Shown here: in pieces, positions 8,255-15,688 of the stretch
How the letters are laid out: every line of letters begins with the position of its first letter
Numbering within the stretch: the stretch's first letter is position 1
Assembly: GCF_027497495.1 (NCBI RefSeq)
Contig: NZ_CP114205.1
Span: 2,170,001 to 2,234,000 of the forward strand
From: Streptomyces tubercidicus
GTDB taxonomy: Bacteria > Actinomycetota > Actinomycetes > Streptomycetales > Streptomycetaceae
Direction of reading: 5' to 3'
DNA: 64,000 nt
The notes under the pieces: generated by a model
What the model saw: only the letters and a program-made list of their open reading frames with translations
Told to the model about the DNA's origin: nothing
Databases searched by the model: none
Program-made: the position numbers and the translations under genes

Positions 8255-10414
8255 ATGAGCGCCTCAGACGAAGGAAACGCCGCAGCGGCCGGATACGCAC
8301 CTCATCCGTACGTCGGCGGCCGCACCGCGGCGCTCCGCGCGCTCGCGGCCTGGCGGATGCGGTGGCCCGGCGCCCCGCGCGTCATCGTGGTCACCGGGAA
8401 CCCGGGCAGCGGGCGCTCGCGCCTGGTCACCGGCTTCCTGATGATGTGCGATCGCGGTTTCCGCAAGCGTCTGCCGCTGGGCGACATGGACCCGGCGACC
8501 GTGCCCCCGGACCTCCCGCCGCCCGCCGCGCCGAACCCCTCGGGGCGCACCGCGGACCAGCTGTTGTGGCTCATCGCCGACCATTTCGGACTGAGCGCGG
8601 ACCGCGGTGCGGGGATCTTTCCCGAACTCGCCGCTCGTGAAGAGCCGGTGACGATTGTGGTGCCCGACGTCGACCGGGCCGGACCGGTCCGTGCCGCGGA
8701 CGAGCCGGCCCGCCTGGTACGGGACGTGCTCAAGCCGCTCGCCGCCACCGAAACGGTGCAGCTGCTCGCCGATGTGCCGCGCGAGCTGGCCGCGGAGCTG
8801 GCCGGGGCGCTGCCGACCGGGCAGGCGCAGATCATCGATCTCGACGCGCCGGAGTGGGCCGATCCCCAGAGTCTGGTGCTGCAGGCCGAGACCGCGCTCG
8901 ACCCCGAGGCCGGGGCGACGGAACTCCCCTTCACCACCGACCCGGCCGTGCGCCGCGAACTCGCCGAGGCCCTCGCCCGGCGCGCGGACGGCAACCGGCT
9001 GACCCTCCAGCTCGCCGTGCAGTCGCTGCTCCTGCAGCCCGAGGGCTTCGATCCGGCGGATGCGTCCCTGCTGCCCGGCAGCGTCGGCGAGACCCTCGAT
9101 CTGCATGCGCGTCGGCTGGGCGCCGATCCGCAGACCCTGCGGCTGCTGCTGGCACCGCTCGCGTTCGCCGAGGGCGACGGGCTGCCCGTCCAGCTGTGGG
9201 GGCCGCTGACGCAGGCCGTGGCCGGACGGGACATGAGCCAGGACCTCGCCGACGGCATGCTGCTGACCGCGCCGTTCGTCCAGTCGTTCCTCCAGCCGGT
9301 CGAGCAGGCCGGGGACGCGGACGAGGGGGCCGCGAGCGGGGCCGGGACCAGTGCCGGAGCCTCTGGCGGCCGTACGCTGATGCGTCTGCAGCACCCGGGG
9401 CTCGCCGAGGAGATCCGCTCCGGTCTGCCGGACGTCCGGGACGCCCAGACCAAGATCGCCATGGCGCTGCTGGAAGCGGTGCCCGAGCAGGACTGGTCCA
9501 GGGCCGACCCGTATATCCGCGACCACCTCGCCGCGCACACCCTCGACGCCGGCCTGCTCCCCCAACTCCTCACCGACCCGGGCCTGTTCGCGCACGCCGA
9601 CCCGGTGGCGATGCGGGCCGCCATCGAGGCCGTACCGCTCGACCAGCTGGGCGCTCCGGCCCGTACGTATCTGCGCACCGCTCCGCTGCTGACCCGCTCC
9701 CAGGTTCCCGTCGGTATGCGGGCGGCGTTCCTGGAGACCGCGTTCGTCGAGGACGGGCTGGCGCCGTACGCGGAGGCGCTGCACACCCTCAGCTTCGCCC
9801 TGCCGTGGCGCACGCTGTGGAGCGTGCCACTGACCGGCGTCCGCGCCGTGACGACCGGTTCGCTGCCCCAGGAGGGCGGCGACGGCACGGCCCCGGATAC
9901 GGACGGCACGAGGGCCGGGGCCGACAGGGAAGGACCCGCACCGGCGTCCGGCACGGCCGCGCCCCGCCCCGTGGCCGCCTTCACCGTCCCCGAGGGCACC
10001 CCCGGCTCCCGTACGGTGCCCGGCACGGACTGCGACGTCTCCGGGGGCGGCGGCACGGCGCTGCTCGTCCACGATCTGCTGCGGCCCGGCTATGTCGACG
10101 CCGACCCGGCACACATGCGGCTGCCCTCCGAGGAAGCGAAGGCGTCAGCCGCCTTCCGTTTCAGCCAGGGCGCCGACTCCCTCCGGGTCTGGACCCGCAC
10201 CGGCCAGGAGGTAGTGGCCGCGCTGCATTCGGACTCCCCGCTCACCGGCGCCGACCTCTCGCCCGACGGAGTGCTCGTCGTCGCCACCGCACGCGGGGTG
10301 ACCGCCCGGCAGATCCTCGCCCCGGCTCCCCCGCTCACGCCCACCGTGCCCGCCCAGCGCACCGGCGCCGCCGACTCCGACACTTCCGGCGGCCTCGGAG
10401 GAGGCCCCTCGTGA
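8255..10414 (+). CDS. P-loop NTPase with degenerate Walker A, C-terminal WD40-like segment
   Basis: A 719-residue soluble protein. Residues 40-60 form a P-loop strand followed by GNPGSGRS (48-55), where Arg replaces the usual Walker A Lys. A Walker B-like strand, VTIVVPDVDRA, lies near 131-141. The middle is helical and leucine-rich, like the winged-helix/arm region of STAND or AAA NTPases. The C-terminus (about 610-700) has a propeller-like motif (FRFSQGADSLRVWTRTGQEV, then LSPDGVLVVATARG), reminiscent of one or two WD40 blades. The ATG is preceded by GAGGA. A hairpin terminator follows the stop. Role in secretion is inferred from location only; I cannot assign a reaction. Confidence 0.8.
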   Translation: MSASDEGNAAAAGYAPHPYVGGRTAALRALAAWRMRWPGAPRVIVVTGNPGSGRSRLVTGFLMMCDRGFRKRLPLGDMDPATVPPDLPPPAAPNPSGRTADQLLWLIADHFGLSADRGAGIFPELAAREEPVTIVVPDVDRAGPVRAADEPARLVRDVLKPLAATETVQLLADVPRELAAELAGALPTGQAQIIDLDAPEWADPQSLVLQAETALDPEAGATELPFTTDPAVRRELAEALARRADGNRLTLQLAVQSLLLQPEGFDPADASLLPGSVGETLDLHARRLGADPQTLRLLLAPLAFAEGDGLPVQLWGPLTQAVAGRDMSQDLADGMLLTAPFVQSFLQPVEQAGDADEGAASGAGTSAGASGGRTLMRLQHPGLAEEIRSGLPDVRDAQTKIAMALLEAVPEQDWSRADPYIRDHLAAHTLDAGLLPQLLTDPGLFAHADPVAMRAAIEAVPLDQLGAPARTYLRTAPLLTRSQVPVGMRAAFLETAFVEDGLAPYAEALHTLSFALPWRTLWSVPLTGVRAVTTGSLPQEGGDGTAPDTDGTRAGADREGPAPASGTAAPRPVAAFTVPEGTPGSRTVPGTDCDVSGGGGTALLVHDLLRPGYVDADPAHMRLPSEEAKASAAFRFSQGADSLRVWTRTGQEVVAALHSDSPLTGADLSPDGVLVVATARGVTARQILAPAPPLTPTVPAQRTGAADSDTSGGLGGGPS

Positions 10415-10461
10415 CCAACCGGGCGTAGGCACGGGCCGCCGCCGCGCTCTGGCTCACCCCC

Positions 10462-10487
10462 GAGGGGCGGCCCCGTCGCCGCCCCTC
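10462..10487 (+). terminator. Terminator after NTPase gene
   Basis: A perfect 9-bp stem (10462-10470 with 10479-10487) with an 8-nt loop lies about 50 nt past the NTPase stop. It is also downstream of the convergent small membrane-protein gene. Confidence 0.6.
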
Positions 10488-10490
10488 CCC

Positions 10491-10520
10491 GGCCGTCAGG
10501 GGCCGTCAGGGGCCGTCAGG
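10491..10520. repeat. Three tandem copies of a 10-bp unit
   Basis: GGCCGTCAGG is repeated three times head to tail. It overlaps the last codons of the small membrane-protein gene on the minus strand. Probably replication slippage; no function is visible. Confidence 0.8.
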
Positions 10521-10815
10521 GCAACAGCAGCCAGTCCGAGGCGAGTGCGGCCGCCAGGCCGATGCCCAGCAGCCAGGTGCCGAGCCGGGTCCGCCCGTGA
10601 CGACTGAGTTCGATCACCACACCGCAGAGCACCAGTGCGGCTCCATACACCCCGACCACCAGCACGGACGTACGCGACGCCAGGCGCACCATCAGCACCC
10701 CCGCCATCGCGGCCATCAGCACCGAGGCCAGGACGATGCGTATTCGGCGTGCCTGACGGGGCGTCAGTCCCACGCGGCTCTCGGGGAGGGGCTCTTCACT
10801 ACCAGCTGCGTCCAT
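10516..10815 (-). CDS. Small three-helix membrane protein
   Basis: A 99-residue protein with a short hydrophilic N-terminus (MDAAGSEEPLPESRVGLTPR) and three hydrophobic segments (IVLASVLMAAMAGVLMV, VLVVGVYGAALVLCGVVI, LLGIGLAAALASDWLLL). The family is not recognised. An upstream in-frame GTG at 10845 would add 10 residues; neither start has a clear ribosome binding site, so the N-terminus is uncertain. The gene converges on the NTPase gene and lies between T7SS-associated genes, but nothing else ties it to secretion. Confidence 0.65.
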   Translation of the reverse strand: MDAAGSEEPLPESRVGLTPRQARRIRIVLASVLMAAMAGVLMVRLASRTSVLVVGVYGAALVLCGVVIELSRHGRTRLGTWLLGIGLAAALASDWLLLP

Positions 10816-10845
10816 GGGCGGGAATGCTACGGGACCGATGATCAC

Positions 10846-11259
10846 CGGGCGGCCCCGATCCCCGGCCCGAGCTTCAACTCACCTTGCACCTGGGCCGGTC
10901 GGGCCGCCTCGCCCCCCTGGACCGGATTCCGAACCGAATTCCGAACCGACCGACACCGGGGGGCGCGCAGAGTCAACCCCTCAGCGCACATTCCCCCAAA
11001 TGATTGATCAGCGACGCACCAATATTTACCCTTCCCTTTCCTTATGCCGCCGCGGGGCGCCACATCCGACGCCGCCCACAAGGTTCATCAGGGCCCCAGA
11101 TGGGGCAATTCCCCACCACCTCAGCGACATTGACGCATCAGGATTCCCGCCTTCCCTCCACACCCCTCGCTTTGACATACATGCATTCAGATCACCTAAT
11201 GTTGGGATCACTAAGAACGCGACAAGTATCGCGCGGGACGCACCGCAAAAACGAGGGCA
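10846..11259 (+). promoter_or_regulatory. AT-rich leader/promoter region of the 110-residue Esx-like gene
   Basis: This gap contains one of the most AT-rich stretches of the window (about 10990-11050 and 11150-11250). Several runs such as AATATTTACC and TTGACATACATGCATTC (around 11171) look like -35/-10 type sequence just upstream of the 11260 start. No gene is seen. The strong composition shift suggests a regulated promoter; this is inference. Confidence 0.45.
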
Positions 11260-11592
11260 ATGGTGGCAGGCAAGGCGTTTGACGTCGACCCGGATGTGCT
11301 GCGCACACAGGGCAACGCATTCGTACACATCGGCAGCAATTTCTCCAAGGCGTCGAAGAAACTCCAGGACGATCTTGAGGGCCTTGGCAGCCCCTGGGAG
11401 AACTGCGACTTCGGCGATATCTTCGAAACGATCTACACGCCCATCAGGGACGGCATGTTCGAGTCGATGGACTCCCTGAGCGAACGCCTCGAAGGCATCG
11501 GCGACAAGCTCCAGAACATAGCCGGCTCCTACACCGCATCCGACGAGCAGGGCATTCACACCATCAGCGCCGTCGGCCGCCCGGCCATCTGA
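11260..11592 (+). CDS. WXG100-superfamily-like T7SS protein
   Basis: A 110-residue all-helical protein of WXG100 size. The turn region reads SPWENCDFGDIFETIYTP (about 45-62): Trp46 followed by an F-G-D turn, a variant of the W-x-G hairpin seen in actinobacterial Esx-like proteins. A second long helix (FESMDSLSERLEGIGDKLQ) follows. ATG at 11260 with GAGGG directly upstream. The next gene, 149 nt downstream on the same strand, is a T7SS-substrate-like protein, so the small protein may act as its dimer partner or chaperone. Partnering is inferred from order. Confidence 0.82.
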   Translation: MVAGKAFDVDPDVLRTQGNAFVHIGSNFSKASKKLQDDLEGLGSPWENCDFGDIFETIYTPIRDGMFESMDSLSERLEGIGDKLQNIAGSYTASDEQGIHTISAVGRPAI

Positions 11593-11740
11593 AGCCCGCC
11601 CCACTCACACCGGAAGCCGGGCCGGCCCTTTCGCTTGCCGCCCCGCTCCTCGCCCCTGACGCGCCGCCTCCTCCTCTCCTTCTCCACCACCATTTCCACC
11701 TCACTCCACAATCGACACCATTGCACGGGGGACGACCGCT

Positions 11741-12769
11741 GTGTCATTGACGCTGCCAGGCGAAGTAGCCTGGGTCCTGGACTTCCTCGGTTACAACTGG
11801 CCGGACGCCGACGAGGACAAGCTCCACGAATGCGCGCAGGTCTGGCGCAACTTCGCCGAGTCGGTCCATCAGGCCTCCACCCAGGGCTCTTCGGCAGCCA
11901 ATGAAGTCGTCTCCGCCAACTCCGGCAATGCCATCGACGGCTTCTCCCACGAATGGGGTTCCTTCTCCGGCGGCGGGGGCAGTGAGGACAACTACCTCCG
12001 CGACGCCGCCGCCGCGGCCGAGGTCATCGCCGTTGCCTTTGATGCGGCCGCCATCGCCGTACTCGCCGGCAAAATCGCGGTCATCGTCCAACTCGCCATC
12101 CTGGCCACCGAAATCATCGCCGCACAGGCCGCCGCGCCCTTCACACTCGGCCTGTCCGAAATCGGCGCCGCGGGCGCCACTCAGGCGACCCGCGTGATCG
12201 TCCGCCAGATCCTCGACAAGATCAAACGTGAGGTGATGGAGGCGGCCACCAAAGCCATGGAGCACGCCACCATGGACGCCATCAAGAAGATGGCGAAGAA
12301 GGCCGTATCCAAGGAAGCCCGCAAGATTGCGGCGGACTATGTGAAGAAGACGGTCAAGGAGACCGTCAAGGACAAGGTCGTCGACCAGGCGAAGGAAATC
12401 GCCCGGGACAAGATCGTCGAAGAGGGCAAGGCCAAGGCGCAGGAAGCCGCCACGGAGATGACCCAGAACGTCGCACAGCAGGGCATCGAAGGTCACTTCG
12501 GCGCCCGCGACGGAATCAACTGGGGCGAAACCACCGACATCGCCAAGGACAAGGCCGGCGATTACGTCGACGGCATCAAGGAAGGCGCCCAGGACTACAA
12601 GGACGGCGTCACCGGCCTCACCGACCCCGGCACCTACATCGACCACGCCAAGGAAGACCTCACCAACCGCGGCCTCGACCATGCACAGCGCCACGTCGAC
12701 CGCCGCACCGGCGGCGCGGCCACCCGCCACCAGGACGCCACGGACGAGGCCCGCGCGGTCTTCGGCTGA
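11741..12769 (+). CDS. T7SS substrate-like protein with WXG100-like N-terminal domain and long helical tail
   Basis: The 342-residue protein begins with the module found at the N-terminus of actinobacterial T7SS-exported polymorphic toxins and CpnT-like proteins (LPGEVAWVLDFLGYNWPDAD, DEDKLHECAQVWRNF). A hydrophobic central region (about 85-155, several Ala/Ile-rich helices) follows. Then comes a Lys/Glu/Ala-rich region of heptad-like helices (about 160-255) and a hydrophilic C-terminus ending DEARAVFG. No recognisable nuclease, ADP-ribosyltransferase or other toxin domain is visible. GTG start with GGGGGA upstream. The preceding 110-residue Esx-like gene probably belongs to the same unit. 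Export by the T7SS is inferred from the domain; the tail function is unknown. Confidence 0.82.
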   Translation: MSLTLPGEVAWVLDFLGYNWPDADEDKLHECAQVWRNFAESVHQASTQGSSAANEVVSANSGNAIDGFSHEWGSFSGGGGSEDNYLRDAAAAAEVIAVAFDAAAIAVLAGKIAVIVQLAILATEIIAAQAAAPFTLGLSEIGAAGATQATRVIVRQILDKIKREVMEAATKAMEHATMDAIKKMAKKAVSKEARKIAADYVKKTVKETVKDKVVDQAKEIARDKIVEEGKAKAQEAATEMTQNVAQQGIEGHFGARDGINWGETTDIAKDKAGDYVDGIKEGAQDYKDGVTGLTDPGTYIDHAKEDLTNRGLDHAQRHVDRRTGGAATRHQDATDEARAVFG

Positions 12770-12799
12770 ACCGCCCGCCCACACCCACGAAAAGCAATG

Positions 12800-12828
12800 G
12801 GGCCCACAGCCTCCCCGGCTATGGGCCC
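12800..12828 (+). terminator. Terminator after the substrate-like gene
   Basis: A 12-bp stem with one mismatch (12800-12811 with 12817-12828) and a 5-nt loop. It lies about 30 nt after the stop and upstream of the convergent mycosin gene end. Confidence 0.7.
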
Positions 12829-12877
12829 AACCTCTCTTCCCCTCCCTCAATTCCTCACCCAGGAGCGCGAGAAGACC

Positions 12878-14221
12878 TCACTGCCCAGGCGGCCGAGTGG
12901 GAGGTGCTGACGGGTAAGCACCAGGATTACTCCCCGGCTGCTGAGAGGAACCGAACTGCTGCGGATAGGCCCCGAACTGCTGCTGAGGCGGAACACCGGA
13001 CCAGCCATACGGGCCGCCGAAACCAGGACCACCAGGCGGCGGCCCCTTGCGCCGCTTCTTCTGCGCAACGACCACACCCACCACAACCCCCAGAACAACC
13101 ACCACACCAAAAGCGATACCGATCACCACCAGGGGGCTCAAGCTCCCCACCCCCGCGCTCGCGCCGTGCCCTGGAGCGTCCGTATCCGCCCCCGCATCGG
13201 TCCCCGCACCGGCAGGAGACCGAGAATCCTCCTTCGGCATGGTGAGCGGCCCGTTCTTCGCCCCGGCAGGGATGTCCTCAGAGAGCGCCCGATACGGGCG
13301 AATCACTCCGTAGCCATACTTGGGATCAGGAGACGTAATGCCCGTCTTCCCCTCGGGAGTGATCGCCGTCTTCGTCAGTCGATTGGCGACCTGACCCGCG
13401 GTGAGCTTCGGGAACTTCGACCGCACAAGGGCCGCGGCGGCCGATACATACGCCGTTGAGTCGGAAGTGCCCGAGGCCTGCCGATACTTCAGGGACGTTC
13501 CGGCGGAATAGATCTTCTCGCCAGGAGCGATCAGACGAATATGAGGGCCGTAGTTCGACAGGCCAAGGACCGTGCCGTCCTTCCCCACCGCCCCTACGCC
13601 CAACACACCAGGCGCCGCGGCCGGATAGAGCGGCTTACTCGACCCCTCATTGCCGGAGCCACCAACCAGCAGCACATCCTTCTTGATGGCGTAACTGATC
13701 GCCTCCTTCTCCCCCTCATCCAAGCGAGGAGTCACAAAGGACATATTGATGACCTTTGCACCATGATCGACGGCATAGCGAAGCGGGCCATCGATGCTGT
13801 TCGCGTTCCCACCGATCTTGTCATTGGTCTTGATGGGAAGAATCTTGGCATCCGGCGCCAGTCCCATGATGCCGTCAGCGTGGTGTGGGCCGTGCCCATG
13901 CCCCGCGATCAGGGCCGCCATTGCTGTGCCGTGGTCATCGCCAGATTCATGGTCTGCCGTCCCGCCCTCGTCGGCAAAGCTCTTCCCGGGCAGCACATTG
14001 CCCTTGAGGTCGACGTGATCCCCGTTCACACCGGAATCGATGACCGCCACAGTGACGTTCTTCCCGGTCGACTCCTTCCACACCTTCTGCGGATTGAACG
14101 CGTCAAGCGCCCACTGCCCATCCCTGATGTAGTCCGCCGAAGCGGCCGGCGCGGCAGTGAAGAGCAGCACGCCTGCCGCCGCCACACCACCCACCGCACG
14201 CAGCGTCCGCGTAAAGCCCAT
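12878..14221 (-). CDS. Mycosin-like subtilisin protease 1 (tandem array)
   Basis: A 447-residue S8-family serine protease of the MycP/mycosin type: exported, membrane-anchored and facing outward. Signal peptide about 1-29 (LRAVGGVAAAGVLLFTAAPAASA). Catalytic triad: Asp62 (AVIDSGV), His97 (DDHGTAMA) and Ser253 (GTSDSTAYV), with oxyanion Asn191 (GSGNEG). A C-terminal membrane segment (361-386) is followed by a cytoplasmic basic then Gly/Pro/Gln-rich tail of about 60 residues, longer than in typical mycosins. GAGGGAGGG precedes the ATG at 14221. It is last of three same-strand mycosin genes separated by short hairpin-containing gaps. It is the most diverged of the three and keeps the DSG motif. 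Confidence 0.92.
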   Translation of the reverse strand: MGFTRTLRAVGGVAAAGVLLFTAAPAASADYIRDGQWALDAFNPQKVWKESTGKNVTVAVIDSGVNGDHVDLKGNVLPGKSFADEGGTADHESGDDHGTAMAALIAGHGHGPHHADGIMGLAPDAKILPIKTNDKIGGNANSIDGPLRYAVDHGAKVINMSFVTPRLDEGEKEAISYAIKKDVLLVGGSGNEGSSKPLYPAAAPGVLGVGAVGKDGTVLGLSNYGPHIRLIAPGEKIYSAGTSLKYRQASGTSDSTAYVSAAAALVRSKFPKLTAGQVANRLTKTAITPEGKTGITSPDPKYGYGVIRPYRALSEDIPAGAKNGPLTMPKEDSRSPAGAGTDAGADTDAPGHGASAGVGSLSPLVVIGIAFGVVVVLGVVVGVVVAQKKRRKGPPPGGPGFGGPYGWSGVPPQQQFGAYPQQFGSSQQPGSNPGAYPSAPPTRPPGQ

Positions 14222-14247
14222 GTGGTAACCCTCCCTCCTCAACAGGC

Positions 14248-14278
14248 TGCGGCCCGCAACTCGAAGCTGCGGGCCGCA
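14248..14278 (-). terminator. Intergenic hairpin between mycosin genes 2 and 1
   Basis: A perfect 11-bp stem (14248-14258 with 14268-14278) in the gap between the tandem mycosins. The same gap sequence recurs at 15637-15667. It could be a partial terminator or an RNA processing/stability element controlling downstream mycosin dosage. Confidence 0.6.
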
Positions 14279-14299
14279 CCTTGATGAAAACTATTCGAA

Positions 14300-15610
14300 T
14301 TATCGCCCAGGCGGCTGCGCGGGCGGCGCCGACGGATACGAACCAGGCGCGCCCGGCTGCTGCTGGTAGGGATTCGGTTGCGACGGATACGGCACAAACC
14401 CACCAGGCCCACCCTGCCCCCCGGGCCCACCGTAACCACCGGACCCACCCGGAGGTGGACCATTACGCCGGTTCTTCTTCTTGACCACCAACACCACGAT
14501 CAGCACGACAACGAGAAGCCCGACCACACCACCGACAATGCCGATGATGACACCCGGACTCATGCCCTTAGCTGCCTGTTCACTGCCCTTGCCGTCACCG
14601 GCCCCCTTGCCCGAGCCATCCTTGAGGGCAGGCAGCGGCCCGTTCTCCGACCCAGCGGGAAGCTTCTTGATGAGCGCCTGCCACGGATTGACGATGCCGT
14701 ACCCGTAGTGCGAGTCGGGAAGCTTCTTCCCCTTCATACTGTCCGGCAGAACAGCGGTCTTCACCATGCGATTGGCAATCTGACCAGCGGTCAGGTCAGG
14801 GAACTTGGAGCGGAGGAGGGCTGCTGTGGCCGACACGTAGGCTGCGGAGTCTGACGTGCCGTTGGCCAGCCTGTACGGGTCCTCGACGCCCGCCGAGCGG
14901 ATATGAACTCCTGGGGCCAGCAGCTTGACATGAGGCCCGTAACTGGAGAACTTCCAGACCTTGAGATCGATGTCCATAGCCCCAACTGCAAGGACACCAG
15001 GTACTGCAGAAGGAAGGCGAGGAATGCTAGAGCCAGTATTTCCGGACGACGCAACTACCAGAACGTCATGCTTCCGGGCATGGTCAACAGCTGCCTTTTC
15101 AGCAGGTGACGTGTCCTCGTAATCCTCGAAGGACATGTTGACGACCTTCGCGCCGTGGTCCACGGCATACCTCAACGGTTTCGCATAGGACCCCCCTGCG
15201 TCGCCAAGGTCAATTCCGACAGGAAGAATCTTGGCGTCAGGCGCCAGCCCCTTCACCCCATCGGCTCCCCCAGGACCATGCCCATGCCCAGCGATGAGCG
15301 AAGCCATGGCCGTGCCATGCTCAAACTCCCCGTCCGGGCGATCTGCCGGTCCGCCACCGGAAAGGAAACTCTTACCGGGAAGCACACTTCCCTTCAGATC
15401 AGGATGGTTTCCATCCACCGGATCGTCGATAACCGCAACCGTGACACCCTTGCCCGTTGACTCCGTCCAAATGTCGTCAACCCCAAAGACCGTCAAAGGC
15501 CACTGGTCTTTCCTGATCTGATCTGCCGAAGCAACCGGCGCGGTGCCGAAGAGCAGCGCCCCCGCCACCACCACGCCACCCACCGCACGCAGCGTCCGCG
15601 CGAAGCTCAT
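14300..15610 (-). CDS. Mycosin-like subtilisin protease 2 (tandem array)
   Basis: This 436-residue mycosin paralogue is nearly identical to the next upstream gene over long stretches. Signal peptide 1-29 (VVVAGALLFGTAPVASA). Triad: Asp62 in AVIDDPVDG, His98 (EHGTAMASLIAGHGHG) and Ser253 (GTSDSAAYV), with oxyanion Asn191 (SSGNTGSS). The usual D-T/S-G around the catalytic Asp is D-D-P here. A C-terminal membrane segment (PGVIIGIVGGVVGLLVVVLI) leads to a KKKNRR stop-transfer and a Gly/Pro/Tyr-rich tail. Start at 15610 with GAGGAGGG upstream. Active-site residues look intact, so activity is plausible; the substrate is unknown. Confidence 0.92.
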   Translation of the reverse strand: MSFARTLRAVGGVVVAGALLFGTAPVASADQIRKDQWPLTVFGVDDIWTESTGKGVTVAVIDDPVDGNHPDLKGSVLPGKSFLSGGGPADRPDGEFEHGTAMASLIAGHGHGPGGADGVKGLAPDAKILPVGIDLGDAGGSYAKPLRYAVDHGAKVVNMSFEDYEDTSPAEKAAVDHARKHDVLVVASSGNTGSSIPRLPSAVPGVLAVGAMDIDLKVWKFSSYGPHVKLLAPGVHIRSAGVEDPYRLANGTSDSAAYVSATAALLRSKFPDLTAGQIANRMVKTAVLPDSMKGKKLPDSHYGYGIVNPWQALIKKLPAGSENGPLPALKDGSGKGAGDGKGSEQAAKGMSPGVIIGIVGGVVGLLVVVLIVVLVVKKKNRRNGPPPGGSGGYGGPGGQGGPGGFVPYPSQPNPYQQQPGAPGSYPSAPPAQPPGR

Positions 15611-15636
15611 GTGGTAACCCACCCTCCTCAACAGGC

Positions 15637-15667
15637 TGCGGCCCGCAACTCGAAGCTGCGGGCCGCA
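15637..15667 (-). terminator. Intergenic hairpin between mycosin genes 3 and 2
   Basis: A perfect 11-bp stem (15637-15647 with 15657-15667), a copy of the hairpin at 14248-14278 with identical flanks. The repeat indicates that the duplication unit included the intergenic spacer. Confidence 0.6.
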
Positions 15668-15688
15668 CCTTGATGAAAACTTTTCGAA

